Shown: positions 5,844 through 12,872 of the stretch, one piece after another | Numbering within the stretch: position 1 is the stretch's first letter | Layout of the letters: every line of letters begins with the position of its first letter | Origin: Clostridiales bacterium | GTDB lineage: Bacteria > Bacillota > Clostridia > Oscillospirales > Ruminococcaceae | Assembly (NCBI GenBank): GCA_012800685.1 | Contig: JAAZIT010000302.1 | Coordinates: 1-14,045 of the forward strand | Direction of reading: 5' to 3' | Length of the DNA stretch: 14,045 nt | Position numbers and translations under genes: made by a program | Notes under the pieces: model-generated | Told to the model about the DNA's origin: nothing | The model's input: only the letters and a program-made list of their open reading frames with translations | Databases searched by the model: none

Positions 5844-7409
5844 ATGGAAATTACAACAGTAGCCCTTTTGTGTGTGGTTGCTTTTATAATCGGTGCTGCA
5901 ATAAGCGGATTTATTCTGTTTAAAATGGGCATTAAGTATAGACGCAAAACAGCCGAAGCCGCCTTAGGTTCAGCAGAAAAGGAAGCGGAACGTATAGTAG
6001 AAGACGCTAAGAAGGACGCAGAGAGTTCTAAAAAAGAGACTCTATTAGAAGCTAAGGATGAGATTCACAAAAGACGTAATGAAGCAGAAAAAGAAATCAA
6101 GGAAAGACGAGTTGAGGTTTCACGCCAAGAAAGACGAGTTCAGCAAAAAGAAGAGACAATGGATAAAAAGCTGGACAACATCGAGAAAAAGGAAGAAACA
6201 CTTCAAAACAAGCTTAAGAATGCAGATGAAAAGCTAAAAGAGGCTGATAGAATTAAAAACAGCCACCTTGAAATGCTAGAAAGAATATCTGAATTCACTA
6301 AGGAGCAAGCAAAAGAACATTTGCTATCTTCATTAGAATCAGAGCTTGTGCATGAAAAAGCTGTCAAGATTTCAAATTACGAAACCAAGATTAAGGATGA
6401 GTGCGAGGATAAAGCGAGACAATATATCTCACTTGCAATTGCTCGTTGTGCAGCTGATCAGGTTTCAGAAACTGCTGTATCAGTAGTAACACTTCCAAAT
6501 GACGAAATGAAGGGAAGAATCATTGGTCGTGAGGGAAGAAATATCAGAACCATCGAAACATTAACTGGGGTTGATTTAATAATAGACGATACTCCAGAGG
6601 CAATTACATTGTCATGCTTTGATCAAGCAAGAAGAGAAGTTGCTAGAATAGCATTAGAAAAGTTAATCCAAGATGGAAGAATTCACCCAACCAGAATTGA
6701 AGAAATGGTTGAAAAGGCTAAACGTGAGGTTGAGCAAAAGATTAAACAAGAGGGCGAAAGAGCCGTACTTGAAACTAATGTACATGGTCTAAACCACGAA
6801 TTAGTAAAACTAATCGGAAGACTTCGTTTCAGAACAAGTTATCGCCAAAACGTACTAAATCACTCAATAGAGGTGGCACACCTTGCAGGAATGATGGCAT
6901 CAGAGCTTGGAGTTGATGCTAACATAGCAAGACGTGCAGGACTATTACATGATATAGGAAAAGCACTGAGCTATGAGATTGAAGGTTCACACGTTCAAAT
7001 TGGTGTTGATGTATGTAAGAAATACAAAGAAAGCGCTGAAATTATTCACGCAATTGAAGCACACCACGGTGATGTTGAAACAAGAACAGTTGTTGCTGCA
7101 CTTGTACAGGCTGCTGACGCTATATCAGCTGCAAGACCTGCTGCAAGAAGTGAGAACTATGAGAATTACATAAAGCGTCTACAAAAGCTTGAAGAAATTT
7201 GTACATCATATGAGGGTGTAGAAAAATCATTCGCAATACAGGCTGGACGTGAAGTAAGAATTATGATTGCACCTGAAAAGGTAAATGACGAGAAGATGGT
7301 ACTAGTTGCAAGAGAAATTGCAAAGAGAATTGAAGATGAAATGGATTATCCAGGACAAATCAAGGTACATCTAATTAGAGAAAGTAGAGCAATCGAATTC
7401 GCTAAATAA
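5844..7409 (+). CDS. rny: Ribonuclease Y
   Basis: Membrane-anchored endoribonuclease that starts bulk mRNA decay in many Gram-positive bacteria. The 521-aa length and domain order match the family. There is one N-terminal transmembrane helix (about 4-27), then a long, highly charged coiled coil (about 30-185). A KH RNA-binding domain carries GRIIGREGRNIR at 224-235. An HD domain carries the metal-binding His-Asp pair (His369-Asp370 in LLHDIGKA) with a further conserved His340 and HHGD near 397-400. The start is the first ATG after AAGGAGG (5825-5831); the 12-base spacing is somewhat long, but no better start is visible. The gene is probably monocistronic, with a consensus promoter at 5705 and a terminator at 7448. 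The palindromes in its leader are candidates for control, possibly by the enzyme's own cleavage (inference). Confidence 0.97.
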   Translation: MEITTVALLCVVAFIIGAAISGFILFKMGIKYRRKTAEAALGSAEKEAERIVEDAKKDAESSKKETLLEAKDEIHKRRNEAEKEIKERRVEVSRQERRVQQKEETMDKKLDNIEKKEETLQNKLKNADEKLKEADRIKNSHLEMLERISEFTKEQAKEHLLSSLESELVHEKAVKISNYETKIKDECEDKARQYISLAIARCAADQVSETAVSVVTLPNDEMKGRIIGREGRNIRTIETLTGVDLIIDDTPEAITLSCFDQARREVARIALEKLIQDGRIHPTRIEEMVEKAKREVEQKIKQEGERAVLETNVHGLNHELVKLIGRLRFRTSYRQNVLNHSIEVAHLAGMMASELGVDANIARRAGLLHDIGKALSYEIEGSHVQIGVDVCKKYKESAEIIHAIEAHHGDVETRTVVAALVQAADAISAARPAARSENYENYIKRLQKLEEICTSYEGVEKSFAIQAGREVRIMIAPEKVNDEKMVLVAREIAKRIEDEMDYPGQIKVHLIRESRAIEFAK

Positions 7410-7447
7410 TTTTAGTATTAACTTCAACTATAACTAACGAAAATAAC

Positions 7448-7479
7448 AGGGGCAAATTAAGTTTTGCCCCTTTTGTTTT
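7448..7479 (+). terminator. Rho-independent terminator of rny
   Basis: AGGGGCAAA (7448-7456) pairs with TTTGCCCCT (7463-7471), followed by a T-rich run TTTTGTTTT. It starts 39 bases after the rny stop codon. Confidence 0.9.
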
Positions 7480-7529
7480 GCCTAAAAATCAAAGCTATCT
7501 AATAAAAGTGGCATGAAACGCTAAAACGC

Positions 7530-7558
7530 TAGACATTTGTTAATAAAAATGATATAAT
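7530..7558 (+). promoter_or_regulatory. Sigma-A promoter of the ligase-like gene
   Basis: TAGACA (7530-7535), a 17-base spacer, and a perfect TATAAT (7553-7558) preceded by TGA, which makes an extended -10. The start would be near 7565, about 60 bases before the ATG. Confidence 0.75.
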
Positions 7559-7625
7559 TACAGCTATATAAACTAAATTGATTAAAGAGATTTTATAAAA
7601 ATATGTAATAGAAGAGGGTTTAAAA

Positions 7626-9116
7626 ATGGCTAAAAAACTGTTTAAGCATAACGAGAAAACCGATTTTATAATGAACATGACGGAAAAAAGCTATCAAAAG
7701 ATGTGCTATGTTTTTTTGATGATATCGGCTATTTGTATTTCACTAAGTACACTAGTGTATTATTTTGCAAAAGGAAATAAACACGCCTCATTTGGAAGTG
7801 ATTTACGATATATGGCTGAATCACTAAAGCATTTACAGGTTACTGCATTATTCCTTATGGTTTTAGGCTTTTGTGGAATACTAGTATATCTTATTAAAAT
7901 AATGAAAAAGCAATATAGCTTTAAAGATAATAAAGGTATTGCCCTTGTGGGAATATACTTGATTTTAGCAGTTATTTCCACACTTTTAGCATATAGCAAA
8001 ACAATTTCCCTATACGGAAAAACTGGAAGACATGAGGGACTTATATCAATAATTGCATATATCGGTCTATTTTTAGCTGCAACCCAGCTTACCGATGGAA
8101 AGAAAACAAAAATAATTTGCGACACAATTATTGGCATAGGTGTACTTAATGCTATTGCAGGAATTTTTCAATCATTCTATTCTCTTGACGGAATTATCCC
8201 AACGTTTTTCACGACCAATCTTTTTGAACAAAATTTATCATTTGCAAATGGATTTACAACATCTCCATTTGCACTAGCCGCACTTTTAACCATGACTCTA
8301 GCACTGTCTGTTAATGGGCTAATGTATGATGATAATAAAAAGAAAAAGCTTTACTACGGACTAAGCAGTATTTTATTTGTTGCGGTTGGACTTTTAACAA
8401 ATGTTCTTCCTGCAATAGTTGGTATGTCTGTTGTCCTAATTGCGTCAATAATTTCTGAAATTACTCGTCTAAAAACAGGGCATGGGCTTTGGAAAAGAGG
8501 TATTTTAAATAACCCTCTAGGCTGGGCAATAATATGTGCGTTGGGTGCCGGAGTAGTATTTTTATTAATCTTTGCAACAGGTAATTTTAAGTTTTATGAT
8601 GCTTATATTGTAACAACTGACTCATTATCAAGAATAGGGGCTTCTAATCCACGATATACAGCAGTAAGTGGAATAGATATCTATTCTAAGACATGGAAAG
8701 AAGTTTGGAGTGTTTTAAAGGATAACTGGCTGATAGGAGCAGGACCTGATGTAATAGGATTTGAAAAATATAAAATCTTCGACTTGAGTTCGATTGTGGG
8801 TTCAAGCGATAGAGCATATAATATCTATCTAAATATTGCCGCATCAACAGGAATTCCATCATTATTAGCTTGCTTAGGGTTTGTTGCTGTAACACTAAAA
8901 CGTGGATTTAAGGGTATTAAAAATTTCTTTAATTTAAATGGAAATTGGACTAAATCGGCTATAACGATTGCGTGTATTGGATACCTAGCACAAGGATTTT
9001 TTAACATATCGATTATAACTGTCTCGCCAATATTTTTTGTTTTATTAGGTCTAGCATATGGTAGTGCTAGCAAAAGCAAAAGTAATAGTAAAAGTAAAAC
9101 AAAAGAAGCTAAATAA
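7626..9116 (+). CDS. O-antigen ligase/polymerase-like polytopic membrane protein
   Basis: A 496-aa integral membrane protein with roughly ten to twelve hydrophobic helices, matching the O-antigen ligase (Wzy_C/WaaL/PglL-like) superfamily. Supporting signs are GRHEGL at 134-139 after the third or fourth helix, a long extracytoplasmic region at about 320-400 with NWLIGAGPD (368-375), and DRAYNIYLNIAASTGIPSLL (395-414), which resembles the conserved 'HNxxL...GxxG' stretch after the large loop. Members join or polymerise lipid-linked glycans outside the membrane. The exact glycan cannot be read here, and no glycosyltransferase or sugar-nucleotide gene is adjacent. The last 16 residues are almost only Ser, Lys, Asn and Thr, encoded by a hexamer-like repeat. 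RBS AGAGGG lies about 7 bases before the ATG. It has its own promoter and terminator and so is a single-gene unit. Confidence 0.78.
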   Translation: MAKKLFKHNEKTDFIMNMTEKSYQKMCYVFLMISAICISLSTLVYYFAKGNKHASFGSDLRYMAESLKHLQVTALFLMVLGFCGILVYLIKIMKKQYSFKDNKGIALVGIYLILAVISTLLAYSKTISLYGKTGRHEGLISIIAYIGLFLAATQLTDGKKTKIICDTIIGIGVLNAIAGIFQSFYSLDGIIPTFFTTNLFEQNLSFANGFTTSPFALAALLTMTLALSVNGLMYDDNKKKKLYYGLSSILFVAVGLLTNVLPAIVGMSVVLIASIISEITRLKTGHGLWKRGILNNPLGWAIICALGAGVVFLLIFATGNFKFYDAYIVTTDSLSRIGASNPRYTAVSGIDIYSKTWKEVWSVLKDNWLIGAGPDVIGFEKYKIFDLSSIVGSSDRAYNIYLNIAASTGIPSLLACLGFVAVTLKRGFKGIKNFFNLNGNWTKSAITIACIGYLAQGFFNISIITVSPIFFVLLGLAYGSASKSKSNSKSKTKEAK

Positions 9117-9473
9117 TGGTTTGTAATTGTTATATAGTTAGATTAGGATTAATACTAGAAATAAAGCTTTTTGAACTAAAGCAATGACTAGAACAAGTAA
9201 TATAGCTAAAACTAAGCCTATGCCTTAATAAGACTAGACTTTTAGAACTAATTAAATAATGTTTAAATTAAATCCAGTCCTAACTAAAGCCAAATTCTAA
9301 AAACCACATACTTGAATAACGAAATAGATAATTACATAAACATTTACTATATAACTAAACACAAAAAACCAGATGTAAAAATACATCTGGTTTTTCTATT
9401 TCCTAAATATTTAGAATTTAAGTTAATTAATCCTGTTTGCCTAGTTGTTGGTTGTTAACCTTTAACTTATAAG
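9117..9473. other. 357-bp gene-free gap between convergent genes
   Basis: No gene is visible. The first 240 bases are AT-rich degenerate sequence with many CTAA/CTAG words on the plus strand, resembling the other long gaps of the window. The terminator at 9364-9395 is the only clear element. Confidence 0.7.
9364..9395. terminator. Bidirectional Rho-independent terminator
   Basis: Perfect 14-bp inverted repeat: AAAAACCAGATGTA (9364-9377) and TACATCTGGTTTTT (9382-9395) with a four-A loop. A-runs on one side and T-runs on the other allow termination in both directions, serving the convergent ligase-like gene (plus) and the SPFH unit (minus). Confidence 0.9.
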
Positions 9474-9890
9474 CTAACCTATTTTAACATGGTTCTTAAT
9501 TTGGAAATCACGGTCTGATGCGCAAAGGTACATAATACCTTCAATTAGCCCAACAATACCTGGAATAGCGGTCCAGCAAAATAGTAGGTAAAGTATACCT
9601 GCACCAGCCTTGCCCATGTAAAACTTGTGAATACCGAAAGCGCCTAGGAAAATACCTAGAAGTCCTGCAACCATCTTGTTTTTAACCGGCCAGTAAGGAT
9701 TGATCTCTGGATCACCCATAGGCATTTGAGCCTGAACTGGAACCTGCTGAACAATAACAGTTGGTGCTACTGCTTGTGCTTGTGGCTGTGGCTGTGCACT
9801 AGCCTGTTGAATAGCTTCACCACAGAATTTGCAAGATGTTGTTCCTGCTGCTAGTGGCGCTCCACATTGTGGACATGAAAAATCCGCCAT
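9474..9890 (-). CDS. Zinc-ribbon plus TM2-domain membrane protein
   Basis: A 138-aa protein in three parts. An N-terminal zinc ribbon has two CxxC pairs (Cys6/Cys9 and Cys20/Cys23). A Gln/Pro/Ala-rich linker spans about 29-58. A TM2 domain (about 70-135) contains KNKMVAGLLGIFLGAFGIHKFYMG-type sequence, with the typical G-x-x-G-x-HxFY start of the first helix and a second helix ending in a charged turn. TM2 proteins sit in the membrane with both helices spanning it; the family function is poorly known. AGGAGG lies about 8 bases before the ATG. It is the third gene of the SPFH unit, 41 bases after the preceding stop, and shares zinc ribbons with the first gene, which suggests the products work together at the membrane (inference). 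Confidence 0.9.
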   Translation of the reverse strand: MADFSCPQCGAPLAAGTTSCKFCGEAIQQASAQPQPQAQAVAPTVIVQQVPVQAQMPMGDPEINPYWPVKNKMVAGLLGIFLGAFGIHKFYMGKAGAGILYLLFCWTAIPGIVGLIEGIMYLCASDRDFQIKNHVKIG

Positions 9891-9931
9891 AATATAAGCC
9901 TCCTAAAAATAAAACATTACTTTATATATTT

Positions 9932-10342
9932 CTACTTATCCCCCTCATGCTTAGCTCCAGATGATAAAATTGGAAGCATTACTAGAAGTAGAACAAAAGC
10001 CAAAATTAAATTGCCGAGAACATAAAACTTTCCTGAGTTTTCCCCTGTCTTACCTATGATGTGCGCAAAAGTGCTAGTCATTTGAATAACAGTATAAATT
10101 ACAATTGCAACCCAGCTTGACGCTAATGCAGGTGTTCCGCATTTTTCTGAAATAGCGCCACCAAAAGTGGCTACGATTACAATCATAACAATGTTAAATC
10201 CAAGAAAACAGCTGATAAAAACCACGTTATCAGAATCAGCCGCATCAAATATTCCATATGCCGCATAACAAACGATAAGTGAAAAGAAAACGCTTAACAA
10301 AGACCCTACTCCTGAAATAACAGAATTACATAATTTGTTCAT
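9932..10342 (-). CDS. Hypothetical four-helix membrane protein
   Basis: I do not recognise a named family. The 136-aa protein has four hydrophobic segments (about 10-30, 40-62, 75-95 and 108-126) joined by short loops, with acidic residues in the first loop (DAADSDN) and a charged tail (KHEGDK). No zinc ribbon is present, unlike both neighbours. Its start lies 13 bases after the SPFH stop codon, and its GGGAGGAG ribosome binding site begins right behind that stop, so the pair is tightly co-transcribed and probably translationally coupled. By position it resembles the membrane partner (YdjH-like) that accompanies SPFH/zinc-ribbon proteins in Bacillus, but sequence relatedness was not shown. 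Confidence 0.8.
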   Translation of the reverse strand: MNKLCNSVISGVGSLLSVFFSLIVCYAAYGIFDAADSDNVVFISCFLGFNIVMIVIVATFGGAISEKCGTPALASSWVAIVIYTVIQMTSTFAHIIGKTGENSGKFYVLGNLILAFVLLLVMLPILSSGAKHEGDK

Positions 10343-10355
10343 TGTGTTCTCCTCC

Positions 10356-11498
10356 CTATTCTACTGGTTTTCCGCAGTTATTGCAGAAACGAGTTTTATC
10401 CTTTAATTCAGCACCACAGCCACTACATTTTTTAGTAGCTGGAGCATTTATTGTCGAACCGCAGTTGTTACAGAACTTTGCACCACCAGCAACCTCACAG
10501 CTGCAATTTGGACAAACCTTTTTAGCTGGAACAAGTGAGCTTCCACATCCGTTGCAAAACTTTGCACCACTAGGAGAAGACTCTCCGCACTTTTGACAAA
10601 TAATAACTTTTTCCGTTGGAGCAACATTAGGTTGAGCCATAACCGGAGCCGAGTTTGCCATTGCCATACCAACACCTAGACCAACGCCACCAGACGCTAA
10701 AGCCCCTGCAGCACCGCCCTCGTTAGTTGCAGCACCCTCGTAAACATCAAATGAACGCTTAGTTGAGTATCTGCTGTCGCCCATAATTTCAAATTCAGCC
10801 TTGTCATGTAGAATTTGATTAATTTGTTCAAAATCCTTTTCAGGGAAGTTGATAGAGGTAATGTTAAAGTTAACTATAGATATACCATATTTTGAAAATT
10901 CAGGATTAATCTTTTCATAAACCTGTTCAGAAATAGTCTCTAATCGAGGAGCAATCTCTAAAGCAGATATATTGTTGTCTAAAATAATACCAGCAATAAT
11001 TGATTTAATCTTTGTAACAAGAATACCTTTAAAGTATTCAACAACCTTGTCGTAGTTTATGGCTGTTGGCCCAAGACTTCCAACAAGCTCTGTGAAAAAC
11101 GTTCTACTGTCAATAATACGCATACCATACTGTCCAAAAGCTCTAATTCTAAGCCTTATATGGTATTTAGGGTCGATAAGCTGAATTGGATCAGATGTGC
11201 CCCAATAAAGATTCATTTTAACTGTAGTGTTTACAAAATAAACTTCAACTGTATATGGTGTATTTCCGCCGTAAGGAAGATTCACCAAATTATGTAAAAT
11301 AGGAATATTTCTTGTATCAAGCTTATATGTACCAGGTTGAAAAATATCACAAACTGTACCACCCTTAACAAGAATAGCAAGCTGTCCCTCGCCAACAATA
11401 AGCTGTGAACTTGAAGTTATTTTTTCATTAAAATGGCGGTATATAATCCATTCTCTAGTACTCAAACCCTCAAATTTAATTACGCTAAGAACTGCCAT
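10356..11498 (-). CDS. SPFH-domain protein with three C-terminal zinc ribbons (YdjI-like)
   Basis: A 380-aa protein. An SPFH (stomatin/prohibitin/flotillin) domain spans about residues 25-240. A Gly/Ala-rich flexible linker (about 255-290) follows, then three tandem zinc ribbons: Cys301/304/315/318, Cys329/332/343/346 and Cys358/361/372/375. No N-terminal membrane helix is visible, so it likely joins the membrane through partners. The architecture matches the 'SPFH domain/zinc ribbon' proteins typified by B. subtilis YdjI, which acts with the membrane proteins YdjG and YdjH and a PspA homologue in membrane stress. Here the two genes downstream are membrane proteins, one with its own zinc ribbon; no PspA gene is in the window. 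AAGGGGTGA precedes the ATG, and a perfect consensus promoter is at 11572-11544. A plus-strand frame over the cysteine region is a shadow. Confidence 0.9.
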   Translation of the reverse strand: MAVLSVIKFEGLSTREWIIYRHFNEKITSSSQLIVGEGQLAILVKGGTVCDIFQPGTYKLDTRNIPILHNLVNLPYGGNTPYTVEVYFVNTTVKMNLYWGTSDPIQLIDPKYHIRLRIRAFGQYGMRIIDSRTFFTELVGSLGPTAINYDKVVEYFKGILVTKIKSIIAGIILDNNISALEIAPRLETISEQVYEKINPEFSKYGISIVNFNITSINFPEKDFEQINQILHDKAEFEIMGDSRYSTKRSFDVYEGAATNEGGAAGALASGGVGLGVGMAMANSAPVMAQPNVAPTEKVIICQKCGESSPSGAKFCNGCGSSLVPAKKVCPNCSCEVAGGAKFCNNCGSTINAPATKKCSGCGAELKDKTRFCNNCGKPVE

Positions 11499-11543
11499 AA
11501 AGTCACCCCTTTTTCAATAAATATTTTTTATTTACTTCTAAAA

Positions 11544-11572
11544 ATTATACCACACAGTTGTGTTTTTGTCAA
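11544..11572 (-). promoter_or_regulatory. Perfect sigma-A promoter of the SPFH unit
   Basis: On the minus strand TTGACA (11572-11567), exactly 17 bases, TATAAT (11549-11544). Both hexamers are full consensus. The spacer holds ACACA-GT-TGTGT (11552-11563), and TTGTC/GACAA (11566-11570, 11579-11583) overlaps the -35 box. Such a strong promoter with embedded palindromes suggests repression by a factor (inference). Confidence 0.88.
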
Positions 11573-11631
11573 TAATTCGACAATGTTTATCTCATAAATT
11601 TGACATATTTGGTGTTTTTAACAGATTAAAA

Positions 11632-11729
11632 GGTATGAATTTCAAATTTACTCCAAAAACATCTTTTTTTAGACATGGTTTGTTGTTTTATTATTTAAAT
11701 TAGCTTTGCCCTGTACAAGAATTCATACC
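11632..11729. repeat. Separated 10-bp inverted repeat between divergent promoters
   Basis: GGTATGAATT (11632-11641) and its exact reverse complement AATTCATACC (11720-11729) are 78 bases apart, between the SPFH and uppP promoters. They may be paired binding sites or the ends of a tiny decayed element. Confidence 0.5.
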
Positions 11730-11754
11730 ATAGAAAATGTTTACAATATATGAC

Positions 11755-11783
11755 TTGCTAATATTGCCTAGTTGATATATAAT
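11755..11783 (+). promoter_or_regulatory. Sigma-A promoter of uppP
   Basis: TTGCTA (11755-11760), a 17-base spacer, TATAAT (11778-11783). A second TATAAT at 11822-11827 has only a weak -35 match. Confidence 0.65.
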
Positions 11784-11859
11784 ATTTTATTAAGTGGGCA
11801 TTTATTCCTAATTGCCTGTAATATAATATATAGATAGAAAAAGCGATAAGGAGAACAAG

Positions 11860-12690
11860 ATGATTGATTTTATCGAGATACTAAAGGTCGTATTTTTGGG
11901 AATTGTTGAGGGAATAACCGAATGGCTCCCAATAAGCAGTACAGGACATATGCTAATCGTTGATGAGTTTTTACAGCTTAAATCAAGTGAAGCATTTAAA
12001 GAACTATTTTTCGTAGTAATTCAGCTTGGTGCTATTTTAGCTGTGGTACTTTTGTTTTGGAATAAGATGTTCCCATTTCAATGGAAGGACAAAACAAAGC
12101 CGGTTGTAAAAAAAGAAACATTTTCACTTTGGTTTAAGGTTGTTGTTGCTTGTATCCCTGGTGCAGTTGTAACACTCCTTTATGATGATTACGTTGAGGC
12201 ACATTTAAAAACCCCTGTAGTAATAGCTATCGCACTTATTTTTTACGGTATTTTATTTATTCTAATTGAAACTTGGAATAAAAAACGTACACCAAAGATT
12301 GAAAAGCTAACGGATATAACATATAAAACTGCACTTATGATAGGACTTTTTCAAGTTCTTTCAATAATTCCGGGAACTTCACGCTCTGGTGCAACTATCA
12401 TAGGAGCATTAGTTATTGGAGTTTCAAGAGTTGCAGCGTCAGAATTTACATTTTTCCTAGCAGTTCCGGTAATGTTCGGACTTAGTGCAATTAAAATATT
12501 AAAGTTCGGTCAAGCTTTAACAGGAAATGAAATAATCCTTCTTTTAATAGGAATGGTTGTTGCATTTTTAGTTTCAGTGGCTGTAATAAAGTTCCTAATG
12601 AGCTATATTAGAAAACACGACTTTAAGCTTTTTGGCTGGTACAGAATTGCTATAGGAATTGTAGTTCTTTTAGTAATGTATGTGTTCTAA
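11860..12690 (+). CDS. uppP: Undecaprenyl-diphosphate phosphatase
   Basis: Integral membrane enzyme of the BacA/UppP family that converts undecaprenyl diphosphate to undecaprenyl phosphate. This recycles the lipid carrier for peptidoglycan and other wall glycans; extra copies confer bacitracin resistance. The 276-aa length is typical. Both signature regions are intact: EGITEWLPISSTGH at 17-30 (Glu17, Glu21, Ser26, Ser27, His30) and PGTSRSGAT at 171-179 (Arg175). Seven or so hydrophobic helices surround them. AAGGAG lies 6 bases before the ATG. It is transcribed alone, from a promoter at 11755 to a terminator at 12717, and divergently from the SPFH unit. The plausible link to a bacitracin-type ABC exporter elsewhere in the window is only thematic. 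Confidence 0.97.
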   Translation: MIDFIEILKVVFLGIVEGITEWLPISSTGHMLIVDEFLQLKSSEAFKELFFVVIQLGAILAVVLLFWNKMFPFQWKDKTKPVVKKETFSLWFKVVVACIPGAVVTLLYDDYVEAHLKTPVVIAIALIFYGILFILIETWNKKRTPKIEKLTDITYKTALMIGLFQVLSIIPGTSRSGATIIGALVIGVSRVAASEFTFFLAVPVMFGLSAIKILKFGQALTGNEIILLLIGMVVAFLVSVAVIKFLMSYIRKHDFKLFGWYRIAIGIVVLLVMYVF

Positions 12691-12716
12691 AATTGTTTAG
12701 CCCATAATAAAAAATT

Positions 12717-12758
12717 AAACCGTTAATGATGAAACTCATTATCGGTTTTCTTGTTTTT
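12717..12758 (+). terminator. Rho-independent terminator of uppP
   Basis: AAACCG-T-TAATGA (12717-12729) pairs with TCATTA-T-CGGTTT (12736-12748) with one T-T mismatch, followed by a T-rich run (TCTTGTTTTT). It lies 26 bases after the uppP stop. Confidence 0.88.
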
Positions 12759-12807
12759 ATGCTTTGTCTTTAATTCGGCTGTTAACATATTTCACTTAAA
12801 AATTACC

Positions 12808-12836
12808 TTGCTTTTTTGTTAAAGGTAAGATATAAT
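12808..12836 (+). promoter_or_regulatory. Sigma-A promoter of the mannanase gene
   Basis: TTGCTT (12808-12813), a 17-base spacer, TATAAT (12831-12836). The start would be near 12843, about 30 bases before the ATG. No catabolite-response element was recognised. Confidence 0.75.
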
Positions 12837-12872
12837 TTATTTGTAAGCCTAATAAAGTTTTGAAAGGAAATT

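Larger units (their letters stand above)
11499..11859. other. 361-bp divergent regulatory region, SPFH unit / uppP
   Basis: No gene is supported. It holds the SPFH promoter (minus, 11544-11572) with two short inverted repeats around it, a separated 10-bp inverted repeat (11632-11641 and 11720-11729), and the uppP promoter (11755-11783). A 22-codon frame at 11637 has no convincing ribosome binding site. Confidence 0.7.

Noticed and set aside
10342..10596. 84-codon plus-strand open frame over the zinc ribbons
   Set aside because: It is an antisense shadow of the cysteine-rich C-terminus of the SPFH gene.
11566..11583. CIRCE heat-shock operator at the SPFH promoter
   Set aside because: The inverted arms TTGTC/GACAA do not match the TTAGCACTC-N9-GAGTGCTAA consensus.
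11637..11705. 22-codon plus-strand mini-ORF upstream of uppP
   Set aside because: No properly spaced Shine-Dalgarno sequence and only a poor -10 behind a TTGACA at 11600; likely chance.
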